Shown: positions 1 to 7,845 of the stretch, piece by piece | Numbering within the stretch: position 1 is the stretch's first letter | Layout of the letters: every line of letters starts with the position of its first letter | Assembly: GCF_013294005.1 (NCBI RefSeq) | Contig: NZ_JABSNK010000010.1 | Location: 51,336 to 115,335, forward strand | Direction: 5' to 3' | Length of the DNA: 64,000 nt | DNA from: Flavobacterium gelidicaeli | GTDB taxonomy: Bacteria; Bacteroidota; Bacteroidia; Flavobacteriales; Flavobacteriaceae | Translations under genes and position numbers: made by a program | Notes under the pieces: model-generated | What the model was told of the DNA's origin: nothing | Databases searched by the model: none | What the model saw: only the letters and a program-made list of their open reading frames with translations

Positions 1-912
1 GTTGTAACAGATGTGACGAGTCTTTGCTCAATGGTTTATGATTTGTCTACAGATGATAAAGCGAGAAGCGATATGTGGACTGGACTTATTAAGCTAAAAG
101 ACGCTGTCAAAGATGAGCCTTCTGGAGTAATACCAATCTTTGTTCAAATGCTAAGTGGCAATACAAATGATGAGTGGGCAGTAATTGCAGACAAACAGTC
201 AGATGAAGGTAAGAAAGGGCATTTGTACTCAAGAGGTGTAGTGACTTCTGTAAAAAGCGTCCTTGTAGGTGGTGCGCTAATTACAAAACTACCAACTCTA
301 GCAGAGGAATTAGTAGGCAAGATTGAAGATGTTTTAAAAGTTGGTAATAAGATATTTAAGTCAGCAGATGAACTTGCGAATGCATTATATAAAGCAAGGT
401 CTGATATTAGAAAAGGTATTATTGATTTTACAGAGAGTAGAAATTTGGCTTTAGAATACTTTGAGCATATTAAGAAAACCGATTTAACTTTAAAAAACGT
501 AAAATTTGATGATTGGTTTGAAAACACCTTTAAAAAATATGAAGCAGGAACACCAAATTTTGAAGCACATCATGTTATTCCAGCGGATTTATTAAAGACA
601 AATCCAGATTTAAAAAAACTGCTATTTGATTTACAAAAAGCAGACCCTGATTTTAAATTTGATTTTAATGGTTTAGATAATGGTATAATGTTACAAAAGA
701 AAAGTTTAAGTTTAGATATTAGTGGGCACACTTCACACAAAAAATATAATAATGCAATAGGAAAAAAAATAACGGAAATATGTAATGACTCTAATTTGGA
801 TAATTTTGAAAAATTTGAAGAAGTACAGGATCTAATTAAGAATACGAAAGAAAAACTTAAAAAAGAAGTTTTATTGGGAAATAAAGATGTAAATGATATA
901 ATAAATTTCTAA
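1..912 (+). CDS. Polymorphic toxin C-terminal region with AHH nuclease domain (5' partial)
   Basis: The reading frame is open back to base 1, so this is the end of a longer protein whose start lies outside the window; a GTG at 13 exists but need not be a start. Counting from that GTG, residues 185-187 read Ala-His-His in the context EAHHVIP, followed about 50 residues later by GHTSHKKYN. This is the layout of the AHH/WHH nucleases of the HNH/Endonuclease VII superfamily, which serve as C-terminal toxin domains of secreted polymorphic toxins. The preceding part (residues 1-170) is helical with no recognised domain. The gene ends 5 bp before a probable immunity gene. The family call rests on the paired histidine motifs; DNase or RNase activity is inferred. 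Confidence 0.75.
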   Translation, partial: VVTDVTSLCSMVYDLSTDDKARSDMWTGLIKLKDAVKDEPSGVIPIFVQMLSGNTNDEWAVIADKQSDEGKKGHLYSRGVVTSVKSVLVGGALITKLPTLAEELVGKIEDVLKVGNKIFKSADELANALYKARSDIRKGIIDFTESRNLALEYFEHIKKTDLTLKNVKFDDWFENTFKKYEAGTPNFEAHHVIPADLLKTNPDLKKLLFDLQKADPDFKFDFNGLDNGIMLQKKSLSLDISGHTSHKKYNNAIGKKITEICNDSNLDNFEKFEEVQDLIKNTKEKLKKEVLLGNKDVNDIINF

Positions 913-917
913 TTATC

Positions 918-1592
918 ATGAAATACTACAAAATTGATTATATAAGTATTTTTAATACTAAAGAAGAGGTTTTAGGTTATGCCAACGGTGAATTTGTTCA
1001 TAACGGTAAAGAATATTTTGAAAAAATTGGTAATGGCGAAATAATTAAAGAAGCTCCTGTTTTTAATTACTTTTATTTGCAAACTTCTGGGGCTAAAAAG
1101 GAATGGGAATGGCGCTTGCAAGATGTGCATGGAGGAGCTTATGAATATCCTGCAGGGGGATATTGGTATATTTCAGATGATTTTAAACTTTTGTTAGAAA
1201 ATTTTAAAATCGCTCCAGATTATCATTTTTATGAAACTAAGCTTTTGTATAAAGGCAATAAATTAAAATATTGGATCTTTCAGTCCCCTATAAATCCGTT
1301 TCAAAATATGGATTTTCAGAAATGTGAGTTCATCATTAAAGATAATATTAATACTTATATCTTTCATTCTAAAGAAGAGTATTTATTATTTTACAAAAAA
1401 CATTATAGAGAAACAAAAACAAAACTACGAAGTAAAATAATATTTTTTAATGAGTATTATGATTATGTGGTAAATGCAAATACAGGAGATAAACTAGTTT
1501 CAGAAAATTTAAAAAATGCGATTGAAACCTTGAAGTTGGAGGGCTTAGAGTTTTTTGAAATTGATTATGAGGTAAGCGTGGCAAACTCTTAA
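918..1592 (+). CDS. Probable immunity protein for the upstream AHH toxin
   Basis: A 224-residue soluble, acidic and aromatic-rich protein with no signal peptide or membrane segment, starting 5 bp after the toxin stop. That spacing, in the same orientation, is how immunity genes follow toxin tips. The start MKYYKIDY and the C-terminal pattern (EN-LKNAIE-LEGLEFFEIDYEV) recall the DUF1629/Imm11-like or Imm43-like immunity families, but I could not test this. The function would be to bind and neutralise the nuclease in the producing cell. The immunity role is inferred mainly from position. Confidence 0.6.
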   Translation: MKYYKIDYISIFNTKEEVLGYANGEFVHNGKEYFEKIGNGEIIKEAPVFNYFYLQTSGAKKEWEWRLQDVHGGAYEYPAGGYWYISDDFKLLLENFKIAPDYHFYETKLLYKGNKLKYWIFQSPINPFQNMDFQKCEFIIKDNINTYIFHSKEEYLLFYKKHYRETKTKLRSKIIFFNEYYDYVVNANTGDKLVSENLKNAIETLKLEGLEFFEIDYEVSVANS

Positions 1593-1609
1593 AAAGTATT
1601 GAAGAAGTC

Positions 1610-1695
1610 CCCCGCTGGTTTGAGCGTATGCTAGCGCGAGCGTCTCCCCGCTGGCTTGAGCGTATGCTAGCGCGAGCGTCTCGCTCGTGCCCACA
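1610..1695 (+). repeat. 36-bp tandem repeat (two copies) and left inverted repeat of the RAYT unit
   Basis: Two 36-bp copies (1610-1645 and 1646-1681) differ at one base. They are GC-rich in an AT-rich region and contain GCTAGCGCGAGCG, which can fold. The right end (1667-1695, 29 bp) recurs as an inverted copy at 2274-2302 with one mismatch, so the transposase gene is bracketed by convergent repeats. This is the layout of REP/BIME-like substrates of RAYT transposases. Confidence 0.85.
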
Positions 1696-1717
1696 AAGTA
1701 AACACAATATTAATTAA

Positions 1718-2266
1718 ATGAGTACAAAATATAAATTTGGAGAAAAAACAGGAGCTTATTTTGTGAGTTTCGCAACAATAAATTGGATTGACGTATTTAC
1801 AAGAGATGCTTATTTTTGGATTATTATAGAATCATTGGATTTTTGTAGAAAAAATAAGGGGATGGAAATATATGGATATTGCATTATGCCAAGTCACGAA
1901 CACTTAATTTTTCGTTCGGGAAATGGTGATCCATCAGGATTGATGCGAGATTTTAAAGGTTTTACTCCAAAAAAAATGCTTAAAACAATTGAAAAAAATG
2001 TTCAAGAGAGCCGAAGAGAATGGATGCTTTGGATGATGGATCGAGCAGGTAAAAAGAATAGTAATGTAGAGCATAGACAATTTTGGCAACAAGATAATCA
2101 TCCAATAGAGATTTGGTCGTTAAAGGTTTTTGAGCAAAAGCTTAACTATATTCATCAAAATCCTGTTGAGTCAGGTTTTGTAACTGACCCAATAGATTGG
2201 AAATACAGCAGTGCTAGAAATTATGGAAATAATGACCAAACACTTTTAGAGATAGATGTGAATTGA
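1718..2266 (+). CDS. REP-associated tyrosine transposase (RAYT, Y1/HUH family)
   Basis: A 182-residue member of the IS200-like Y1 transposase group. The metal-binding pair lies in CIMPSHEHLIF (His60 and His62). The candidate nucleophile Tyr144 is in KLNYIHQNPV, followed by the family signature DWKYSSARNYG. RAYTs are single-copy, domesticated HUH nucleases that act on REP palindromes, and inverted GC-rich repeats indeed flank this gene (1667-1695 and 2274-2302). The residue between the histidines is Glu, whereas HUH enzymes normally have a bulky hydrophobic residue there; activity may be altered. Length is normal for the family. Confidence 0.9.
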   Translation: MSTKYKFGEKTGAYFVSFATINWIDVFTRDAYFWIIIESLDFCRKNKGMEIYGYCIMPSHEHLIFRSGNGDPSGLMRDFKGFTPKKMLKTIEKNVQESRREWMLWMMDRAGKKNSNVEHRQFWQQDNHPIEIWSLKVFEQKLNYIHQNPVESGFVTDPIDWKYSSARNYGNNDQTLLEIDVN

Positions 2267-2273
2267 TTTATAA

Positions 2274-2302
2274 TGTGGGCACGAGCGGGACGCTCGCGCT
2301 AG
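2274..2302 (-). repeat. Right inverted repeat of the RAYT unit
   Basis: A 29-bp inverted copy of 1667-1695 with one mismatch, 7 bp after the RAYT stop codon. It is followed by a short GC stretch matching the start of the 36-bp unit in inverse orientation. Confidence 0.85.
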
Positions 2303-2452
2303 CGGGGGAATCCTTTTGTGTAATTCGTGAATAAAGAACAAAGCAAAGTAACAATACGTTAATAAAATTAATTAAAAGTAAATGTGTGGGCTTTTGATTA
2401 ATTAAACAATAAATCACACAATAAAATAAATTAAAATTTAATTAGTAACAAA

Positions 2453-2911
2453 ATGAAAACATTCAAAACAACAAAATCAATTATTTTAACAGCCTTAATG
2501 GTAGTAGGAACTTTATTTACATCATGCAGTAGTGATGATAATGATGCATCTATTGTAGGGGTATGGAAAAGAACAACTACTGTAAGCGAAACTTTTAAAG
2601 CAGGAGTTTCACAAAGCAAAACAACTTATGTAAGTGATGCTGAAAATTATTCAAAAATAACATTTAATGCTGATGGTACATATTCTGAATATGAAATATC
2701 TTCAAATGATTCTCCTTCTACAGATCCTGGTACATACACATTTACAAGTGATGTATTGACATTGAAATATGATGGTGAGGATACGGTTTTTGAAAAATTC
2801 CCATATACCTTATCAAATAACAATCTAGTTTTGATATATACTGAGGATTATGAATCGGAAGGCGGTGTTGCTGCAAAAAATGTAACGACTACTACATATA
2901 CTAGACAATAA
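2453..2911 (+). CDS. Lipocalin-like lipoprotein
   Basis: A 152-residue protein with a lipoprotein signal peptide: MKTFKTTKSIILTALMVVGT followed by lipobox LFTSC, giving lipidated Cys near residue 25, then an acidic SSDDND stretch typical of Bacteroidota surface or periplasmic lipoproteins. The mature part has the pattern GVWKRTTT...ITFNADGTYSEYE...GTYTFTSDVLTLKYD...LVLIYTE of the lipocalin-like/META-like beta-barrel lipoproteins common in flavobacteria. The ligand is unknown. A hairpin at 2988-3007 lies downstream. Confidence 0.75.
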   Translation: MKTFKTTKSIILTALMVVGTLFTSCSSDDNDASIVGVWKRTTTVSETFKAGVSQSKTTYVSDAENYSKITFNADGTYSEYEISSNDSPSTDPGTYTFTSDVLTLKYDGEDTVFEKFPYTLSNNNLVLIYTEDYESEGGVAAKNVTTTTYTRQ

Positions 2912-2987
2912 CAACCTATTGAATTTAGTATGATGTAGTTAAATAAAATGTGTTGATTACGTTTATTAATTTTAATAAATTATTTAG

Positions 2988-3007
2988 GACTGTCCTCAGG
3001 GACAGTC
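2988..3007 (+). terminator. Hairpin downstream of the lipocalin gene
   Basis: A perfect 8-bp stem (2988-2995 with 3000-3007), a 4-base loop, then TTAAAATA. It may be a weak terminator or attenuator between the lipoprotein gene and the next gene. Confidence 0.5.
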
Positions 3008-3033
3008 TTAAAATAGATAAAATAATAATAATT

Positions 3034-3876
3034 ATGAAAAAAATTGTAATAACGGTCTTAGTCGTATTAGTAAATTTTGGTGTTTTTGCACAAAAGTTAA
3101 AAGTTGATAAAGGAGAAATAAAATTGGATGAAAAAACGATTGGTTTTATTGAAGGAAAAAAACCCGTTTTTAAAATTTTTAGTCTAGATAAAACCTATGC
3201 TATAACTGCGGAGTTAAAGAGTAAGCCAGTCAACCCCAATGCCACTGTAATGGCGTTACCCTGGATTGTTCTTACCAATGATGCAACAGGAAAGTCAAAC
3301 GAAATCGAATTTAAAAGCCGAAAATTTAGTGGTTTTAATTATGATAGAAGTGTGGCGTATGAACTTTTAGATCGTAATTATTTGACAATTGATGGTCTTA
3401 ATATTGAGGAATTAGAGCGTTTTATCAATAGCGAACCAACAGGGATTTCGGTAAAATATTTAGGGGAGCAGCAAAACATAGATAATACAAATAAAATTGC
3501 AGATAGTTATCAATTAACAATTGATGATTACGGTAACATTTATAGTGTTAAAGCGCAAAACCAAGATCCTAAGGATAAGAAAATTGCAGTTATTAAGATG
3601 ACTTCACCTGCTAAAAATGGGGAATTGATGTATGAGGTACTAGATGTAGACAATTATTTAATTGCTACTTGGTATGCTAAAGCAGCGATGGTATCAGGTT
3701 ATGATAAATTTTTAAATCAAGAAATGATGACCCTTGATAAGAAAGTATTTAAAGCTGCATTTGATAATCGAGGGAATCCTACGGGGTATAAAATGAGCAA
3801 AGATATAACAGCTATGAATATTGTAAGGGTATTAGTAGGTAGTGGTTATACTTTAGGGCACCATAAAAATAATTAA
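3034..3876 (+). CDS. Exported protein of unknown function
   Basis: The start chosen is the ATG at 3034, giving 280 residues beginning with a clean signal peptide (MKKIVITVLVVLVNFGVFAQ). A longer reading starting near 2950 would put the signal peptide in the middle and run through the hairpin at 2988-3007. The mature protein is mixed alpha/beta with no cysteine-rich or repeated segment, and I do not recognise a domain. It is probably periplasmic or surface-exposed. It precedes three genes for other exported proteins and may belong with them, although a terminator-like hairpin (3887-3918) separates it. Confidence 0.65.
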   Translation: MKKIVITVLVVLVNFGVFAQKLKVDKGEIKLDEKTIGFIEGKKPVFKIFSLDKTYAITAELKSKPVNPNATVMALPWIVLTNDATGKSNEIEFKSRKFSGFNYDRSVAYELLDRNYLTIDGLNIEELERFINSEPTGISVKYLGEQQNIDNTNKIADSYQLTIDDYGNIYSVKAQNQDPKDKKIAVIKMTSPAKNGELMYEVLDVDNYLIATWYAKAAMVSGYDKFLNQEMMTLDKKVFKAAFDNRGNPTGYKMSKDITAMNIVRVLVGSGYTLGHHKNN

Positions 3877-3886
3877 GAAGCTATAA

Positions 3887-3918
3887 AAAACATTGCAAGT
3901 TTTAATTTGTAATGTTTT
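3887..3918 (+). terminator. Terminator-like hairpin
   Basis: Arms 3887-3898 and 3907-3918 form a 12-bp stem with one G-U pair and an 8-nt loop. It lies 13 bases before the start of the PKD lipoprotein gene and 10 bases after the previous stop. Confidence 0.5.
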
Positions 3919-3930
3919 AAATAAATTAGA

Positions 3931-5274
3931 ATGAAAAAAACTTTACTTGTATTAGTATTAATTGTTTTTACGGCTTGTTATCAAGAAACGGCAATAGTTA
4001 TTGAAGGTGATTTTACAACCTCATTTGTTCGAGGCGATGAATCAGTTCCTGTAAACATATTGATCAGTAATAAAGTTACTGGAGCAGATGCCTATGAATG
4101 GACCTTTGAAGGAGGTAGTCCTAGCACATCATCTTCTAAAGATCCTGGAGAAATTTTATATGAAAAAGTAGGTACTTATTCTATAAAATTAACAGTGACA
4201 AATGTTGATGGCGAAACGAAAGAGTTTACTAAAACAATTGTTGTTAAAGACGGTATCGATATTCAATTTTCTAATGAAGTGCTAAAAAGTAATTATTCAC
4301 CGGTTGAAGTTGTAGTAACAAATAATACCGTTGGTGAAGGATTCCTTTACAGCTGGGATTTTGAAGGAGGAACACCTACACAATTTATAGGTAAAACACC
4401 TCCTAATGTTATTTTTACTAGTCCGGGTGACCACAAGATTAGTTTAACGGTATCTAATGGTTTTGAGAACGAAACCCAGATTCAAACTATCAATGTAAAC
4501 CCTTATTTGGTTAGTATGTTTACCTATGAGCCAGCAACTGAGGATGATGATTATGAAGCTCCGGTAAAGATAATGTTGACTAATTCATCAATTAGTGCAA
4601 CATATTATAAATGGACCTTTCAAAACGGATTACCAGCGACCTCTACAGATGAAAATCCTACAGTAGTTTTTACAACTCCTGGAAGCCATGAAATAAGTCT
4701 AGAAGCGTTCAATGATAAAACAAGCCAAGTTTTCACCCGCATTATAGATGTAAAGGCAAATACTAACCTTCGTGTTTTTACAAATATTAAGTTAGGTACA
4801 AATGCAGCACATAATAACAATACTATTGGTGCTATGTTTTCTACAATTACTAGAACGGTTTATAAGGCTAATGAGATCACAAATGACAATAGTAATTTGA
4901 TTGATATTGTATTTCAGGGTTTAAATAGCAATTTTACTTATAACAAGTTTATTTCACCAGATCAAGCAAGTAGCAATGGATTTTTGACTCTTAAAAATGC
5001 TCAAAACACAATTTTTGTTAATTCTCAAAGTGGTTGTAATTGCGGTTTAAACTTTACTGAAAGTCAATTTGATGCAATGGTAAATGATACTCCTTTAAAA
5101 TCTTTAAATATAGAATATACTGCGGGTGGTTATCAAGAATTTGGTTTAACCTATCCAAGAATTATTTTGTTTAAAACACAAGAAGGTAAAAAAGGGGCTA
5201 TTAAAATAAAAGATATGGTAAAAAACGGAACCAGTTCTTACATTTTGATTGATATAAAAATACAAAAGCAATAA
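3931..5274 (+). CDS. PKD-domain lipoprotein
   Basis: A 447-residue protein with signal peptide and lipobox (MKKTLLVLVLIVFTAC, Cys16). Three PKD-type Ig-like repeats follow, at about residues 25-110, 112-190 and 192-275. Each shows the family pattern of a YEWTFEGG or YSWDFEGG strand, P-T/S-S, then PG-H-ISL-V. The last 170 residues have no recognised domain and contain a CNC pair. PKD domains mediate adhesion or assembly at the cell surface in Bacteroidota. The gene is 13 bp before the barrel-like gene, so the two and the following giant gene probably form one transcription unit. Confidence 0.8.
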   Translation: MKKTLLVLVLIVFTACYQETAIVIEGDFTTSFVRGDESVPVNILISNKVTGADAYEWTFEGGSPSTSSSKDPGEILYEKVGTYSIKLTVTNVDGETKEFTKTIVVKDGIDIQFSNEVLKSNYSPVEVVVTNNTVGEGFLYSWDFEGGTPTQFIGKTPPNVIFTSPGDHKISLTVSNGFENETQIQTINVNPYLVSMFTYEPATEDDDYEAPVKIMLTNSSISATYYKWTFQNGLPATSTDENPTVVFTTPGSHEISLEAFNDKTSQVFTRIIDVKANTNLRVFTNIKLGTNAAHNNNTIGAMFSTITRTVYKANEITNDNSNLIDIVFQGLNSNFTYNKFISPDQASSNGFLTLKNAQNTIFVNSQSGCNCGLNFTESQFDAMVNDTPLKSLNIEYTAGGYQEFGLTYPRIILFKTQEGKKGAIKIKDMVKNGTSSYILIDIKIQKQ

Positions 5275-5287
5275 TTACTAGCGATAG

Positions 5288-7747
5288 ATGAAAGGAGGTA
5301 GTTTGAAAAGTCTGTTTTGGTTGTTTGTCATTGTATTTTGTAGTATAGCTAATAAAAGTTATGCTCAAGCTATAGATTTAGAACATTTTTACGAGCCAAA
5401 GTTTAAAGTTACAGGTACGGTAAATGCAAATGGAATGTATTATCACTCTAGTGAACAAAATTCACGTGCGCCTTTTACTTATTTACTTTCAGGAAATATT
5501 AATATTAGTGCTTTTAGTTTTAATGTTCCGCTATTTTATAGTGTAACAAATCAAGGAGATAAATTGGGATATACAGCGCCATTTGATTTTAATAGGTTAA
5601 GCATCATGCCAAAATACAAATGGGTAAAAGCTTATATTGGAAATGCAAGTATGACTTTTTCACCCTATACTTTAAGTGGTTTTCCATTTAAGGGATTGGG
5701 GTTAGAGCTTACCCCTCAAAGTCCTTTTAAAATAAGTTTAATGGGAGGACAATTACTAAAAGCAGTTTCTGAGGACGAAGCTTTAGGAGGCGTACCTGTG
5801 TACCAAAGGTTTGGTTACGGAGCTAAAATAGGTTTTGAAAAAGAAAAATATAAAGTAGGATGGATAGGCTTTTATGCCAAAGATAATAGCAATTCTCTTG
5901 GTTTTTTGAATGAAGATAAAGGGGTTACACCAAAAGAGAATTTTGTAAATAGTTTTATTTTTAGCAGTTCTTTAGTGAAAAATTTGAATTTTAATGTTGA
6001 ATATGCGTTATCCGTTCTTACAGATGATACTAGAGCTACAAAAATTTCGGGAGGAGGCTTTAAAGATAAAATATTTGGAGCTAAAGAGAGTACCAGTTTT
6101 TTAAATGCTTTAAATTTAAATTTTGATTATAGTATCCAAAAAAGTAAAATAGGTTTAACGTACGAAAGAGTTGATCCTAATTACAACACTTTAGGAGCAT
6201 TATATTTTAATAATGATTTAGAAAATATTTCGTTGCGTTTTTCGCGACCTTTTTATCAAAATAAAATTAATGTTTCTAGTAGTTTAGGTTTTCAAAAAGA
6301 TGATTTATCGAATACTAAAAAGCAAATGACAAAACGTGTTGTAGGATCGATTAATATGAATTATGCGGTTAATGATAAAATTAATTTTACTGGTAGCTAC
6401 TCTAATTTTTCAACTTATACTAATAAAAAGTTAGATCAGTTTGAGTTAATTAATAATCCTAATGTTGTGCCTGCTGATACTTTAAATTACAGGCAATTAT
6501 CTCAAAATGCAAATATGAATGTTTCTTATATATTTGGACAAAAAAAGAATCAAAACTTAAATTTAAACTATAGTATTGCAGGACAAGCAAATGAGCAAGG
6601 TGGAATTATTAGAAGGGGTCAAGCCAGTACTATACAAAACTATAATTTAGCTCATTCTATAAATTTTATGGCTATCAAAATTAGTTTAAATAGTTCCCTA
6701 AATTACACCAATAATCAAGTAGGTATTGCTAATAACTCTTCGGCTGGGGCATCCGTGGGTGCTTCAAAAAAGTTATTAAAAGACCAACTTAATGTAAACT
6801 TTGGCTTACTATACAATAATTCTCAAGGAGACGGAAACTCCAGTTCAGTTTTTGGAATAAAAGCGAATAGTAGTTATCTATTAATCAAGAAACATAGTTT
6901 TAATATGAGTGTTATTTCTTTATTTAGAAGTAGCTCAAGTGCTGCAAAAAACAATGATTTAACGGCTAATTTTAACTATGCTTACACTATTGATAAATTA
7001 AAGTTACCTGAAAGAAGGCAAAGGGAAAAAGTAGAAAAAATAGCAGCTGATCCCATCTTTAAAATTAGCTATCAAGAACATACTTATGAGGGTACTCGTA
7101 ATGAAATTTTAAAACAATTAACAACATTGCAAGATGCATTACGACCTATGCCTAAAGAGGATATTGACGAGCTAGCCCATTTGTTATTATTAACATCTTT
7201 AACTCCTGATGATAAAAGTTTTAAAGAAAAGGCAATTCTTTACTTAGAAGCATATGATGCAAACAACTCTATTTTAGATAGCTATAATGAATACATTTCT
7301 AAAACTTTAAAGAGCTTACAAAAAGAAATGATTCGTAAAGATGAAATTTTTGAAAACGGTTATGTTATTGCTTTAGGGGCTGTTAATAAACATAAAATGC
7401 ATGGTGTGGCTGAAAATGATGTAACGAATAAGGTGAGTTATAATTCGTACTTAAAATTAGTGGATAGAAAAAACAAAAAATTAGCACCGTTATTAGTTCA
7501 TAGATGGATGTTAAAAGAGTTATCGGGACTTGCAGCTACGAGTGTTGACGAATTTCATTTAAATGAAAACCTTTCTAATTTTAATAAACAAGAGTTGAGC
7601 ACATTCTTTAAATTAATAAAAGAGAAAAAGACGGAGGGTGAAATAATTGAAAAATTAAAAATAAAATTGATTCCTTTTTACCATACTCTAGCAACTAATA
7701 ATGTGACAGGTGATGAAGTTGAATTTAAATTTTTGAGATATAATTAA
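5288..7747 (+). CDS. Predicted outer-membrane beta-barrel protein
   Basis: An 819-residue protein with an N-terminal signal peptide ending near KSYAQA. Residues about 30-580 are a long run of alternating, aromatic-ended strands rich in Asn, Ser and Tyr (for example LNLNYSIAG, VNFGLLYNNSQGD), as expected of a porin-like barrel. Residues about 580-819 are charged and helical (KLPERRQREKVEKIAADP onward) and would form a soluble C-terminal domain. No TonB box or plug was recognised. It lies between a PKD lipoprotein and a giant exported protein, suggesting the three form a surface assembly or export unit. The barrel call is from strand pattern only. Confidence 0.65.
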   Translation: MKGGSLKSLFWLFVIVFCSIANKSYAQAIDLEHFYEPKFKVTGTVNANGMYYHSSEQNSRAPFTYLLSGNINISAFSFNVPLFYSVTNQGDKLGYTAPFDFNRLSIMPKYKWVKAYIGNASMTFSPYTLSGFPFKGLGLELTPQSPFKISLMGGQLLKAVSEDEALGGVPVYQRFGYGAKIGFEKEKYKVGWIGFYAKDNSNSLGFLNEDKGVTPKENFVNSFIFSSSLVKNLNFNVEYALSVLTDDTRATKISGGGFKDKIFGAKESTSFLNALNLNFDYSIQKSKIGLTYERVDPNYNTLGALYFNNDLENISLRFSRPFYQNKINVSSSLGFQKDDLSNTKKQMTKRVVGSINMNYAVNDKINFTGSYSNFSTYTNKKLDQFELINNPNVVPADTLNYRQLSQNANMNVSYIFGQKKNQNLNLNYSIAGQANEQGGIIRRGQASTIQNYNLAHSINFMAIKISLNSSLNYTNNQVGIANNSSAGASVGASKKLLKDQLNVNFGLLYNNSQGDGNSSSVFGIKANSSYLLIKKHSFNMSVISLFRSSSSAAKNNDLTANFNYAYTIDKLKLPERRQREKVEKIAADPIFKISYQEHTYEGTRNEILKQLTTLQDALRPMPKEDIDELAHLLLLTSLTPDDKSFKEKAILYLEAYDANNSILDSYNEYISKTLKSLQKEMIRKDEIFENGYVIALGAVNKHKMHGVAENDVTNKVSYNSYLKLVDRKNKKLAPLLVHRWMLKELSGLAATSVDEFHLNENLSNFNKQELSTFFKLIKEKKTEGEIIEKLKIKLIPFYHTLATNNVTGDEVEFKFLRYN

Positions 7748-7845
7748 TAAAAAACTGCAAATTCTTTAATTATCACTTAGAATATTGCTTTCAATAATAT
7801 TTAGAGAAGTTTAGCTGATACTATCCTTCACAAACAATAAAGGTT

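Noticed and set aside
1610..1681. Possible CRISPR array (36-bp repeated unit)
   Set aside because: The two copies are directly adjacent with no spacer; it is a tandem duplication next to a RAYT.
1447..1707. Minus-strand open frame through the 36-bp repeats
   Set aside because: It is made of repeat sequence (repeated ARASIRS) and overlaps the immunity gene.
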